Shown here piece by piece: positions 1-7,933 of a stretch of 64,000 nucleotides of DNA (positions are counted from its first letter, which is position 1; each line of letters begins with the position of its first letter). The DNA lies in contig JABFSN010000168.1 of assembly GCA_013140575.1 (NCBI GenBank), positions 1 to 64,000 on the forward strand, given 5' to 3'. Below the pieces are notes generated by a model. It did no database searches, had not been told where the DNA came from, and saw only the letters and a list, made by a program, of their open reading frames with translations. This stretch comes from Phycisphaerales bacterium (GTDB lineage: Bacteria > Planctomycetota > Phycisphaerae > UBA1845). The position numbers and the translations under genes were made by a program.

Positions 1-127
1 CACCTGCTGAACGACTTCCGGGTTCGGGGGATACGCAAGGTACGATGCATGGCGCTGTGGTCGCGTGGCGCTGTGGTCGGCGTTGGCGTACAACCTGATG
101 CACTTCGCCGCGGTTCTGCCGAGTTGA
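1..127 (+). pseudogene. C-terminal remnant of a DDE transposase, frameshifted
   Basis: Frame 1 reads HLLNDFRVRGIRKVRCMALWS and, after a one-base frame change, continues ALAYNLMHFAAVLPS and a stop at 125-127. This is the usual C-terminal signature (DFRVRG..KV...AL.AL.YN) of IS1182/IS5-like transposases. The frame break is caused by an imperfect 16-bp tandem duplication: GGCGCTGTGGTCG occurs at 51-63 and again at 67-79. Removing one copy restores the reading frame. The 5' part lies outside the window. The family assignment rests on a short tail and is tentative. Confidence 0.6.
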
Positions 128-364
128 CGGGGGGCGAAGGTCGAGCGGCGGGTGGAGGAACGGAATCCGACCCGCGGAAAACCCATCGCGGCTTCGCGGA
201 AGTCGCCGCGAACGTTGAATTGGCGACCGACGGTGTCGTCCCATTTCAGCCCGAGCGAGCCGGGCGTATGAAATTCGGCTTCGGTTCGACGCGGAGCGCC
301 ACGCGGCGTACGACGAGGTCCGCACTCTTCTACGGCGGGCTTGCCGAACTCCGTGGCGAGGGAT

Positions 365-487
365 TTCTTCGTCCCGAAGAGGCGGCGGACTGTAGCCACG
401 GGTGGAGCGGCGCGCCCGCGAAGCGGGCCGACGCGGAACCCGTGGAAGGGGTGTTCCTTTCGCGGACCCGCCCCGGATGGGGCGGAG
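365..487. repeat. REPIN-like dispersed repeat, copy A
   Basis: The stretch contains nested inverted repeats: CCACGGGT near 397 with ACCCGTGG near 440, CGCCCGCG with a GCGGGC partner, and CCGCCCC with GGGGCGG near 470-480. The segment GGCGGACTGT.GCCACGGGTGGAG and the end CCGCCCCGG..GGGGCGGAGGA recur in reverse orientation at about 47828-47945. It lies just beyond the stop codon of the Y1 transposase at 511, the position expected of a REP/REPIN sequence mobilised by a RAYT. No convincing gene exists in 128-510. Confidence 0.55.
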
Positions 488-510
488 GAATCGCCGGGGC
501 GCGCGGCGGA

Positions 511-963
511 TCAATCAAACACGTACTTCTCCTCGAACTCGACCGCGTGCGCACGGAGCAGCCGCAACAGTTCGGACGTGAAGTCCTCTTTCTTGTGATG
601 CTCGGCCTGGGCCGCGATGTACTTTTTGACGGCCCCCTCCTGTGACTTGCTGACCGAGAAAGCGCTGTATCCCTCCTGCCATGCGAACGCGCCGAGCGTC
701 GGAAACGTGTCATGCACCCACTTCGAGGAACGCGCTTTCACCGTGCGCATCAGGTCCGACACCGACCCGTCCGGCCGCCACCGCAAGTAGAGGTGGACGT
801 GATCCGGCATGCCGCCGACGTCGTAGACCACGCCCTTCGCGGCCCGAACGATGCCGCTCATGTACGGATACAGACGCTCGGCAACGTCGGACGTAAGCCA
901 CGGCTCGCGGTGCTTGGTCGAAAAGACAACGTGAAGGAGAATCTGGGCGTAGGTGCCGGACAT
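511..963 (-). CDS. Y1-family (IS200-like / RAYT) transposase
   Basis: The 150-residue protein has the HUH nuclease features of the Y1 transposase family: a PDHVHLYL segment with the HxH metal-binding pair and a downstream YIAAQAEHH helix carrying the nucleophilic Tyr. The start is placed at ATG 963 (MSGTYAQILLHVVFSTKHRE), which gives the normal family length; the open frame extends 20 codons further upstream without a family match. Such proteins cleave and rejoin single-stranded DNA at hairpins. There is no tnpB partner and a REPIN-like repeat adjoins the stop, so a domesticated REP-associated transposase is more likely than an autonomous IS200. That last step is inference. Confidence 0.9.
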   Translation of the reverse strand: MSGTYAQILLHVVFSTKHREPWLTSDVAERLYPYMSGIVRAAKGVVYDVGGMPDHVHLYLRWRPDGSVSDLMRTVKARSSKWVHDTFPTLGAFAWQEGYSAFSVSKSQEGAVKKYIAAQAEHHKKEDFTSELLRLLRAHAVEFEEKYVFD

Positions 964-1046
964 CGCTGTCCTTTCGTCGGCTTGGGAGACTCCCTCGCCC
1001 CGCCGAGCTTGGGAATTTATCAAAACGCGCTATCATGGATGGTCGT

Positions 1047-1082
1047 GTTTGGGTGTCAGCCCCTACCTCCCGACACCCAAAC
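1047..1082. repeat. Perfect 11-bp inverted repeat
   Basis: GTTTGGGTGTC (1047-1057) and GACACCCAAAC (1072-1082) form an 11-bp perfect stem with a 14-nt loop. It sits about 85 bp upstream of the Y1 transposase start, inside the 1024-1476 gap, which otherwise shows no gene. It may be another hairpin target of the transposase or a regulatory hairpin. There is no T-run, so it is not a classical terminator. Confidence 0.6.
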
Positions 1083-1476
1083 ATGGCATTCGATGAAGGT
1101 GCCGATCAAAAAATTCCCAAGCTCGAAGGGGCGAAAACCGGTACCCGGGCGCGTCAGCCCCTTGGAACCCCCAAACCCGTGTGCCCGAAGCCGCGACCGG
1201 GCAAGGCTCCATAACTCTACACCCGCGAGAACATGCTTCTCGGAAAGCCCGCTCGACCGCGCATCCCCGCCGCCATGCCCAGAACGTGTGATAGAACCGG
1301 ACCAGTCATTTCGAAACTTGCCAAGCCTTGATGCGAGCCTCCGAGCGGCAGGGTAATTTGTCGTCGGGACCAAGTAACATGCCGCCCCGGATTGGACGGG
1401 GTTCCCAGCTGATGCCGTCGCGATATAATCGACCCTCGCCTGGCGTGAGGCGCTCACGTTCGAAGGAGCGGCACGA

Positions 1477-2820
1477 GTGGACCTGATAGTCGAAAACGTC
1501 CGGTGCTTTGCGGGTCGGCATGTAGCGCCCCTCGCACCCGTGACCGTACTTGTGGGCGAGAACAGTTCAGGGAAGTCAACTCTCCTCGCAATGGCTCGGA
1601 TCGCGTGGGATGCGATGAGTCAATTGGAGGTTCTCGACTTCAACGAAGAACCATTCCGATTGGGGGCATTTGATGACCTTGCCACTACCACTGAGGCGGG
1701 CAAATCGCCGACTTTCGCAGTAGGGTATCGCTACCCTCCACGAACCGCAGACAACCGAGGTCTGGCGGTTGCATTGAATGACGACGTTGAGGTTCGGATT
1801 GTTTTTTGGGGTAAAGACACGCAGCCGGCCGTCAAGGAATGGGTTGTTCGAAGCGGGAGCTATGAGGTTGCGCATAGGCCGGGCGCGTCGGGAGATGGGA
1901 AGGAGCCGGTCCTCACGATCAATGCGCCCCTTACAAACCTTTCGTTCACCGCCCGCGACCTGCCCATGGCCCCGTCCATCATGGCGATTTGCCGCAATTG
2001 GCACTATTTCAGAATGCGCATGACACACGAAGCCGCAAATCTATTTGGAAAGCAGGAGGGCAAGCCTGCGGCCAAGGAGGATCTTGACGTCCTTGACTTG
2101 GTGCTGTCGAGCGTGGACCTGGCCCTCCGACTTGGTCGACCGTATGCGAGTGCGCCGATTCGTACGAAGCCGACACGAACGTACGATCCGTTGACCGACA
2201 AACCTTCGCCTGAGGGTGACCACGTACCGATGATGCTTGCCAAGCTCATGGTCTCGGCGCCGAACGCCCCGCAACGGAAGTCTCTTTTCGAGGGACTGCT
2301 GGCGTTCGGCGCTGCCGCCGGCCTCTTCAAGTCTATTGATGTTAAGCGGATGGGGGGGAACGAGGCCAATCTCCCGTTCCAGATCCGAGTTGGCATGGGC
2401 GATGGCCCGCAGTTCAACCTGGTCGATGTTGGCTACGGAGTAAGTCAAGTGCTTCCGATTTTGGTTGATGCGATCATCAACAAGAAGCGAATGCTGCTTT
2501 TGCAACAGCCGGAGGTACACCTGCATCCCAAGGCGCAAGCTGAGCTTGGCTCGTTTCTTGCCAGGCTTGCGGGCGATCACCGCGCCGCGCCAATCCTGAT
2601 CGAAACGCACAGTGATTATCTCCTTGATCGGATTCGGATGGACGTTCGGGACAAAAAGGGCATTGCGGGGAAAGACGTAATCGTACTGTACTTTGGCAGG
2701 GATTCAAACGGCACATCAATCACGCCCATTCGTATCGACGATAACGGCAATCTTGTGGACGCGCCGAGCGGTTACAGGGATTTTTTCCTTGACGAGGAAC
2801 GTCGCTTTCTGCAGGGCTGA
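1477..2820 (+). CDS. AAA family ATPase (DUF3696-like), candidate defence ATPase
   Basis: The 447-residue protein is an SMC/OLD-like ATPase. Walker A is GENSSGKST at residues 27-35, the ABC-like PEVHLHP segment starts near residue 344, and the H-switch is IETHSDYLLDR. The C-terminus resembles DUF3696. The start is GTG at 1477, with AAGGAG at 1463-1468 eight bases upstream. Four bases separate it from the PIN-like gene, so the two are translated as a pair. The acidic Walker B position reads LLLQQPE instead of the usual D/E-bearing LLxEQPE or LLLDEPE; this may impair hydrolysis. Such ATPases commonly gate a linked effector in anti-phage systems, and that role is inferred here. Confidence 0.85.
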   Translation: MDLIVENVRCFAGRHVAPLAPVTVLVGENSSGKSTLLAMARIAWDAMSQLEVLDFNEEPFRLGAFDDLATTTEAGKSPTFAVGYRYPPRTADNRGLAVALNDDVEVRIVFWGKDTQPAVKEWVVRSGSYEVAHRPGASGDGKEPVLTINAPLTNLSFTARDLPMAPSIMAICRNWHYFRMRMTHEAANLFGKQEGKPAAKEDLDVLDLVLSSVDLALRLGRPYASAPIRTKPTRTYDPLTDKPSPEGDHVPMMLAKLMVSAPNAPQRKSLFEGLLAFGAAAGLFKSIDVKRMGGNEANLPFQIRVGMGDGPQFNLVDVGYGVSQVLPILVDAIINKKRMLLLQQPEVHLHPKAQAELGSFLARLAGDHRAAPILIETHSDYLLDRIRMDVRDKKGIAGKDVIVLYFGRDSNGTSITPIRIDDNGNLVDAPSGYRDFFLDEERRFLQG

Positions 2821-2824
2821 GCCG

Positions 2825-3319
2825 ATGTGTGTGATTATCGACGCCTGTGTACGAGACAGGGTGTTTTCGTCCCCACCACATCCGGACGCAGTTCCGGTAC
2901 GTGAGTGGATTGAGAGAAGAGGCGGTCGCGTTGCCTATGGCGGCAAGATCCTCTGCGATGAATTGTTCCAGAGCGAGAGGGCGCGACGTCAGATTCGAGT
3001 GTGGAAGCAAGCAGGACTTGCGTCAGAGTTCCCCCAAATCGCCATAGATGCCGAGACCGCCCGCGTGAGAGCTGGTGGCGTTGTGCGGTCCAACGACTCT
3101 CACGTCGTGGCGTTGGCGCGGGTTAGCGGAGCCCGAACGCTGTATTCAACGGATGTGAACCTGCACATCGACTTCAAGAACACGCAGCTCGTGGCCGATC
3201 CGGGCGGAAAGATTTACCAGGGCGCGCACCACAGGAATCTATTGGAGCACACGTCAAGTTGCAGAGTTGGTCGATCGCGATTGACCCAGGACCTCTGGAC
3301 ACCGCGCGACCCACTTTGA
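2825..3319 (+). CDS. PIN-like nuclease domain protein, partner of AAA ATPase
   Basis: The 164-residue protein starts MCVIIDAC and shows the PIN-fold pattern of spaced acidic residues: D6 after the first strand, E46 in KILCDEL, D91 in SNDSHVVALA and D110 in LYSTD. These would bind the metal of a ribonuclease. The ATG at 2825 follows the ATPase stop by 4 bases. The C-terminal tail after about residue 125 (KIYQGAHHRNLLEHTSS) matches a pattern I associate with PIN-like partners of AAA ATPases. No VapB-like antitoxin is adjacent, so the ATPase is the likely controller. The PIN assignment is by motif, not by homology search. Confidence 0.7.
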   Translation: MCVIIDACVRDRVFSSPPHPDAVPVREWIERRGGRVAYGGKILCDELFQSERARRQIRVWKQAGLASEFPQIAIDAETARVRAGGVVRSNDSHVVALARVSGARTLYSTDVNLHIDFKNTQLVADPGGKIYQGAHHRNLLEHTSSCRVGRSRLTQDLWTPRDPL

Positions 3320-3448
3320 CGCAGTCGGAAAAGTGAAAACGCTTCAACTTGGCAATGTCGCTGAGCCCGCGCCAATGTGGCAGAATTCATAGAAGCGGGT
3401 CGTCCGCGCGAAATGAAATGTTCCCCCGGCGTGCGCGACCGGTTTCCG

Positions 3449-3477
3449 CTCTGCGCCCTCCGCGTCTCCGCGGTGAA
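3449..3477. repeat. Dispersed CTCCGCG/CTCCGCGG-type repeat
   Basis: The sequence CTCTGCGCCCTCCGCGTC followed by TCCGCGGTGAA matches the pattern of a repeat of the form TTCACCGCGGAGacGCGGAGG that I recognise as scattered between genes in many environmental bacterial genomes. It lies between convergent genes (2825-3319 and 3520-5037). A related fragment (GAAGCCACGGGGGCACGAAG followed by AAAGACGGAG) lies at 39038-39067. Recognition is from memory; no copy count was possible. Confidence 0.4.
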
Positions 3478-3519
3478 TTATCCCGCCGGGGGAAGCGGGT
3501 CAGATTTCGCCGGAACGGT

Positions 3520-5037
3520 CTATTCCCGGCCGGTGTTGCGGTACCAGATGATGGCGTCGTTGGATAGACCCGAAATGCCGCGGCGGTCGAGCGTGGACAG
3601 AATGTCCATCAGACCGTCGCCGTCCAGGTCGACCACCTTCACCGCGTTGATAAACGTGGCGTTCTCCGTGATTTCCGATCGGTCGACGTTGGGGTCGGTG
3701 ACGGCGGGCAGGTCCGCGGTCGGCGGGTTGTCGTCGATGAGCAGGTTTTCCTCCCACTGATCGTACACCGTGCTGCCGCCGAACGTATCGAACCACAGCA
3801 ACGCCCCCTGGGCGCTGGCCGCGATCTCCAATTGGCCGTCCTGATCGATATCCCCCAGGCTGATGGCTTCGGGCGTACGGGTAATGAACTCGGCGACGGT
3901 GAACGCCTGCCAGGGCACGAACCGCACCGGCGCGGTCGTGGGGCGTTCCGGTCCCTTGAACCACATGATCAGGCGGCCGGCCGACGAACGCATGACCACG
4001 TCGACGATGTCGTCGCCGTCCATGTCGCCCACATCGACGATATCCGAACCCGGCGCGATCACGGCGATGCTCCCCCTTTTCCACGTGCCGTCAGTCAGAT
4101 GAAAAGCATCGGGCACGTCGATCCGCGGGTTCCGCATCCACCGCACGCTCGACGTGCGCGCGCTCGGATAGGTCGCGATGATGTCCAGATCGCCGTCGCG
4201 GTCGACGTCGGCCGTGACCACCGACTTGATCGGCGGCGCGTCCACTTCGACCGTGAACGGGGCCCACGCGCTCTCCTGCCGGGCGGTCCCCGTTCCGGGG
4301 TTGGTGTAGAACTCGATGCGGTTGCCGGCGCCTTCACACTCGGCCGCGTTCCACGCCACCACGATGTCCGGTCCGTTGGCCCCGTCCATATCCGCGATGG
4401 CCATGCTGGTGAATCCGCCCGCCTCGGGCATGCGCGCGTCCGCCGGCGACGCGCCTGCGGTCACCGATTGGGACAACTGCACGTCCGTCCAGGTGAACGA
4501 GTTGTTCGACGTCGCCGGATCGTCCGGTCCGTAATAGATAATGATCGCCCCCGCGGGCGTGTCCTCAGCGTCGGAAAACACACCCGTCTGCCGGCAGCGC
4601 GCGAACACCCCCATGTCCTTTACCAGGACCACCACGTCGTTCCGGCCGTCCTGATCCATGTCCGCCACGGCGACGCCCGCGACGATCGAAATCGGAAAAT
4701 CGCCGGCCAGGCTGATGGTCTCGAACGTGATCACGCCCTCGTCGTCCACCCGCTGAAAATGCAGTTGAATGGGTTTCGATTCGTTCCACGCGCTGGCCAC
4801 GTCCATCCGTCCGTCGCCGTTCAAATCGCCCGTGGCCACGAATTGCGGACCGGCCGAATCCTCGCTCTGCGGATCGAGCTGCACGGGCGTGAACCGGCGG
4901 GCGTTGACCGCGCCCTCCTCCAGAAACAGGTTAGTCAGCCGGTCCGGCACGAGCGGCACGATCAGCCCGCACCCGGCCACGGTGGCCAGACCCGCGGCGA
5001 CCACGATCCGACGTTGCGCGATCACACGTCCGTTCAT
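3520..5037 (-). CDS. FG-GAP/VCBS repeat lipoprotein, paralogue 1
   Basis: This 505-residue lipoprotein has a lipobox-like VAGC after a hydrophobic N-terminus. It carries seven FG-GAP repeats with calcium-loop signatures such as DLNGDGRMDV, DMDQDGRNDV, DVDRDGDLDI, DIDQDGQLEI and DLDGDGLMDI, as expected for a seven-bladed beta-propeller. The start is ATG 5037, preceded by AAGGAG; the frame extends further upstream without an RBS. It begins 20 bp after the end of its paralogue (5058-6704) and is probably cotranscribed with it. The function is unknown; such propellers are usually surface adhesion or ligand-binding proteins. Confidence 0.85.
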   Translation of the reverse strand: MNGRVIAQRRIVVAAGLATVAGCGLIVPLVPDRLTNLFLEEGAVNARRFTPVQLDPQSEDSAGPQFVATGDLNGDGRMDVASAWNESKPIQLHFQRVDDEGVITFETISLAGDFPISIVAGVAVADMDQDGRNDVVVLVKDMGVFARCRQTGVFSDAEDTPAGAIIIYYGPDDPATSNNSFTWTDVQLSQSVTAGASPADARMPEAGGFTSMAIADMDGANGPDIVVAWNAAECEGAGNRIEFYTNPGTGTARQESAWAPFTVEVDAPPIKSVVTADVDRDGDLDIIATYPSARTSSVRWMRNPRIDVPDAFHLTDGTWKRGSIAVIAPGSDIVDVGDMDGDDIVDVVMRSSAGRLIMWFKGPERPTTAPVRFVPWQAFTVAEFITRTPEAISLGDIDQDGQLEIAASAQGALLWFDTFGGSTVYDQWEENLLIDDNPPTADLPAVTDPNVDRSEITENATFINAVKVVDLDGDGLMDILSTLDRRGISGLSNDAIIWYRNTGRE

Positions 5038-5057
5038 CTTCCGCTCCTTGGAAACGG

Positions 5058-6704
5058 TCACGGCGGTTGCTTGCAGCCCGGAATCAGCGGGACGTCCAGT
5101 CCCACGTCCCCGGGCAGCAGGACATTGCGGAACCACACCACCACGTCATTGCTCAAGCCGCTTTGCGACTGCCGGTCGATGGTGGCGATGATGTCCGTCG
5201 CCCCGTCGCAGTCGATGTCGAACACCAACAGTTCATTAATAAACGCCGGCCCCTGCGATGCGAACAACGAATTGTCCAGTTGCGCATCGTCCACGATCAG
5301 ATTCGCCGACCATAGGTCGTAGACGGACGGGGCAGTGCTCGAATCCAGCCAGAACACCGACCCGTCCGCGCCCAGCAGCACCTCCGGTCGCCCGTCGAAA
5401 TTGATGTCGCCGAGCGAAATGCCCAGCGGGGACCGATCGCCCAAATCCAACAGCGTGTACACCGTCCAGGGGATGTCCTCCCGCGGCGGAACCGTCACCG
5501 ACACGTTCAGATCGTCGTCCGGACCCGGGTGCCGGAACCACTGCACCACCTTGCCGTTGTTCGACCGCACCACGATGTCCACGAGACCGTCGCCGTCAAC
5601 GTCGCCCGGCGTGATTTGATCCGCTCCGCCGTCGATCTGCCCGATCGGCCGGCGGGCGTCGAACGCTCCGCCGCCCAAACTCCGTCGCCAGGATATGTTG
5701 GCGCTCACCGTACCGGGTCGGGTCATGACCACGTCCAGTCGGCCGTCGATGTCGACATCCACCAGCCGCAGCGCCTTCAATGGTTGAGCGCCGCGGTCCA
5801 CCAAAATTTGCGTCCAGGCGGCGTCGTTCCGCGCCCCCGCCCCACCCGGGTTGGGGTATAGTTCCACGTCGTTTTGATTGTCCGAATGGCAGGGTTCGTC
5901 CGGCCGGTTGCTGGTGATCACGATGTCCGGGTTGCCATCACCGGTGACGTCGCCCACGTCGATGGCCGTCATGCCGCCGTTTTCGGGAACGTCGAGCGCC
6001 CGGCCACCCTCGTCCACCGGCCGCCCCGGGGGGATTCCCCCCGGCGGATCGGGATTCAATTCCAGCGACGCCGTAATCAGCGTTTCGGTCCACTCCGCGC
6101 CGTTTTCAATCGTCGTTGCATTCCCCGGCGAGAATAGAATGGCGGCCACGCCGGTAAAGCCGTCGTCCAGCTCCTCGCCGTTCAGCGGGCAGATCGGAAT
6201 GTACCCTTGGTGCTTGACTAGGACGACGATGTCCAGCCAGTCGTCGTTGTCCATATCCACGAGCTTGACGCCCGCGGTGATGGCAATCGGCGACGTACCG
6301 GCGATTTGGGTGCTGCTGAAGAAAACCACGTCATTACCGTCGCGGCGTTGCAGGTGAATCTGCACCACCTGCGATTGATTCCACGCGGACGCGAGGTCGG
6401 GTAACCCGTCGTTGTCAATATCGCCCACGACTATAAATTTTGGACCCGCACTGTCTTCGCTTGCTGGGTCGATGGAACGCGCCAGGAAAAAGCTCTCGGT
6501 TGAAGTTTCGTCTTCGACTTCCGGCACCAGCGGCGGCAGCAGCCCGGCGTCTTCGTGTTCGGTGAACGTGCCGCCCCCCTCGACGAATCCGCGATCCAGA
6601 CCTTCGTCTCGCGAACCTTCGAACGTGATGACCGGCCCGCATCCCCACCACAGGACGGCGATGCCGGTTACCAACGCCAGCGATTTCAGAAACTTCGACG
6701 CCAT
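5058..6704 (-). CDS. FG-GAP/VCBS repeat lipoprotein, paralogue 2
   Basis: This 548-residue lipoprotein has a signal peptide ending in a WWGC lipobox and seven FG-GAP calcium loops (DIDNDGLPDL, DMDNDDWLDI, DVTGDGNPDI, DVDIDGRLDV, DVDGDGLVDI, DINFDGRPEV, DIDCDGATDI). The opening of the first repeat, SEDSAGPKFIVVGDIDNDG, matches SEDSAGPQFVATGDLNGDG in the downstream neighbour, and both share NAAW/DAAW and YDLWSANLIVDD/YDQWEENLLIDD segments. The pair is therefore a tandem duplication. ATG 6704 is preceded by GGGGAGA. No enzymatic motif is visible. Confidence 0.85.
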   Translation of the reverse strand: MASKFLKSLALVTGIAVLWWGCGPVITFEGSRDEGLDRGFVEGGGTFTEHEDAGLLPPLVPEVEDETSTESFFLARSIDPASEDSAGPKFIVVGDIDNDGLPDLASAWNQSQVVQIHLQRRDGNDVVFFSSTQIAGTSPIAITAGVKLVDMDNDDWLDIVVLVKHQGYIPICPLNGEELDDGFTGVAAILFSPGNATTIENGAEWTETLITASLELNPDPPGGIPPGRPVDEGGRALDVPENGGMTAIDVGDVTGDGNPDIVITSNRPDEPCHSDNQNDVELYPNPGGAGARNDAAWTQILVDRGAQPLKALRLVDVDIDGRLDVVMTRPGTVSANISWRRSLGGGAFDARRPIGQIDGGADQITPGDVDGDGLVDIVVRSNNGKVVQWFRHPGPDDDLNVSVTVPPREDIPWTVYTLLDLGDRSPLGISLGDINFDGRPEVLLGADGSVFWLDSSTAPSVYDLWSANLIVDDAQLDNSLFASQGPAFINELLVFDIDCDGATDIIATIDRQSQSGLSNDVVVWFRNVLLPGDVGLDVPLIPGCKQPP

Positions 6705-6920
6705 GGGTGTTGTCTCCCCATCGTCCACCGCGGATCGCGTCGTGCGCTCCGCTCCCAAGGTTTATCGGCAATCGCCGCGCGCGGGCTGGACGCCCGACCG
6801 CGGCACTCCCCCCGTGCGGACGCACGACGCATCCGCGGTACACGAAATCCCGTCCCCCGTTGCGGACGCCGAACGGCATCGGGCCGCGCCCCGACCTATG
6901 CCGCTGCGTTGAATCACCCG

Positions 6921-7010
6921 TTACTGTTGTGCGGTGCCGATCAAAACGTCGATTAGCGAAAACAGGGTGATCAGCACGGTTACAAATAAGGCGAACAGAC
7001 CATTGATCAT
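6921..7010 (-). CDS. Small single-span membrane peptide (29 aa)
   Basis: ATG 7010 is preceded by GGAG at a spacing of 6 bases, giving a 29-residue peptide (MINGLFALFVTVLITLFSLI followed by a short tail ending TAQQ) that is almost entirely one hydrophobic helix. An in-frame ATG at 7022 lacks an RBS and was not chosen. It is on the same strand as the FG-GAP pair and about 215 bp upstream of it. No family is recognised. The RBS and clean hydrophobic composition are the only evidence that it is real. Confidence 0.4.
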   Translation of the reverse strand: MINGLFALFVTVLITLFSLIDVLIGTAQQ

Positions 7011-7022
7011 CCGCGACTCCAT

Positions 7023-7362
7023 TATCCGGACGCAAGCCCGTCGGCGCGCGTCGCGACGTCGGGCATCTGCTCCGTCATAGGCCTTCCGTCCCAATCCAAA
7101 CTACGATACTTAATCCCGGACGGCGGCCGCGCCAAATGTCGAATCGCGGATTCGCGGTCGCCGGTCGCGGCCATCGTAACTCCGGTGTTTTCACGATCGC
7201 CCGATATCGGGTGGGCAGGCGTGAACGGCGCGCGACCCATCGGGGTTATCGTCCGGACGGTGGCTCTTGATCAAGTGGGACATGCCCGAAATGGGTGTTG
7301 TGTCATACTAAATATGAGCTTAGAATCATCCGTTGCGTCATTCCACGAACCGTGTGAACACC
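7023..7362. other. Intergenic region, nothing recognised
   Basis: This is the divergent region between the small membrane peptide (minus) and the release-factor-like gene (plus). Reading frames here lack RBSs and family features. It must hold promoters for both directions, but I could not single out a convincing -35/-10 pair. Confidence 0.4.
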
Positions 7363-7896
7363 ATGTTTGTTGATTCCGCGGCCGGCCGGGACGCGATCTT
7401 GGCGTTGGATGACCCGCTGTTGCTCGCGCAGTGCGACGTACACACCTATCGATCCAGCGGTCCGGGCGGGCAAAAAAAGAATAAAACCGACTCGGCCGTC
7501 CGGCTGAAACACCGTCCCACCGACGTGAGCGCGGTGGCCACGGAAAGCCGATCGCAACATGAAAACCGCGCCCGGGCGTTGCGCCGCCTGCGGTTGGCGA
7601 TCGCGCTGCACGTGCGCCGGCCGATTGACGTTACCACCTACCGCCGCGGCGCGACGCTGGCGGAATGCGTTCGCGACGCACATATTCACGTCGGCCGCAA
7701 GGACGGGCGATTCAACCCGGTGGCGGCCGAGGTGCTCGACGTGCTGGCGGCGTGCGGGGTGCGGGTCTCGACGGCGGCGTCGGCGATGGGGCTGACGACG
7801 GCCGGGCTGGTGGCGTTCCTGCAAACCGAACCGCAATTATGGCGGCGGGTGAACGAAATGCGCACCGCGGCCGGTTTGACGCAGTTGCGAACCTGA
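7363..7896 (+). CDS. Peptide chain release factor-like protein (RF-1 domain, GGQ)
   Basis: The 177-residue protein has the class-I release factor GGQ loop, SSGPGGQKKNK at residues 31-41, followed by the conserved VRLKHRPT and SRSQHENRARAL segments of the peptidyl-tRNA hydrolysis domain. The codon-recognition domains of RF1/RF2 are absent, as in ArfB/YaeJ- and PrfH-like proteins, but the C-terminus (residues about 90-175) is a distinct helical extension rather than the basic tail of ArfB. It probably acts on stalled ribosomes; this is inference. ATG 7363 is used; a TTG ten codons upstream is possible. Neither has a strong RBS. Confidence 0.85.
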   Translation: MFVDSAAGRDAILALDDPLLLAQCDVHTYRSSGPGGQKKNKTDSAVRLKHRPTDVSAVATESRSQHENRARALRRLRLAIALHVRRPIDVTTYRRGATLAECVRDAHIHVGRKDGRFNPVAAEVLDVLAACGVRVSTAASAMGLTTAGLVAFLQTEPQLWRRVNEMRTAAGLTQLRT

Positions 7897-7933
7897 TGCG
7901 TCGACGGGGGAGCGCCCTGGGTGGCAGGAAACC

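Noticed and set aside
49-645. Plus-strand frame of 198 codons at the left edge
   Set aside because: It starts in the frameshifted transposase tail and then runs through the repeat and antisense to the Y1 transposase. Not a gene.
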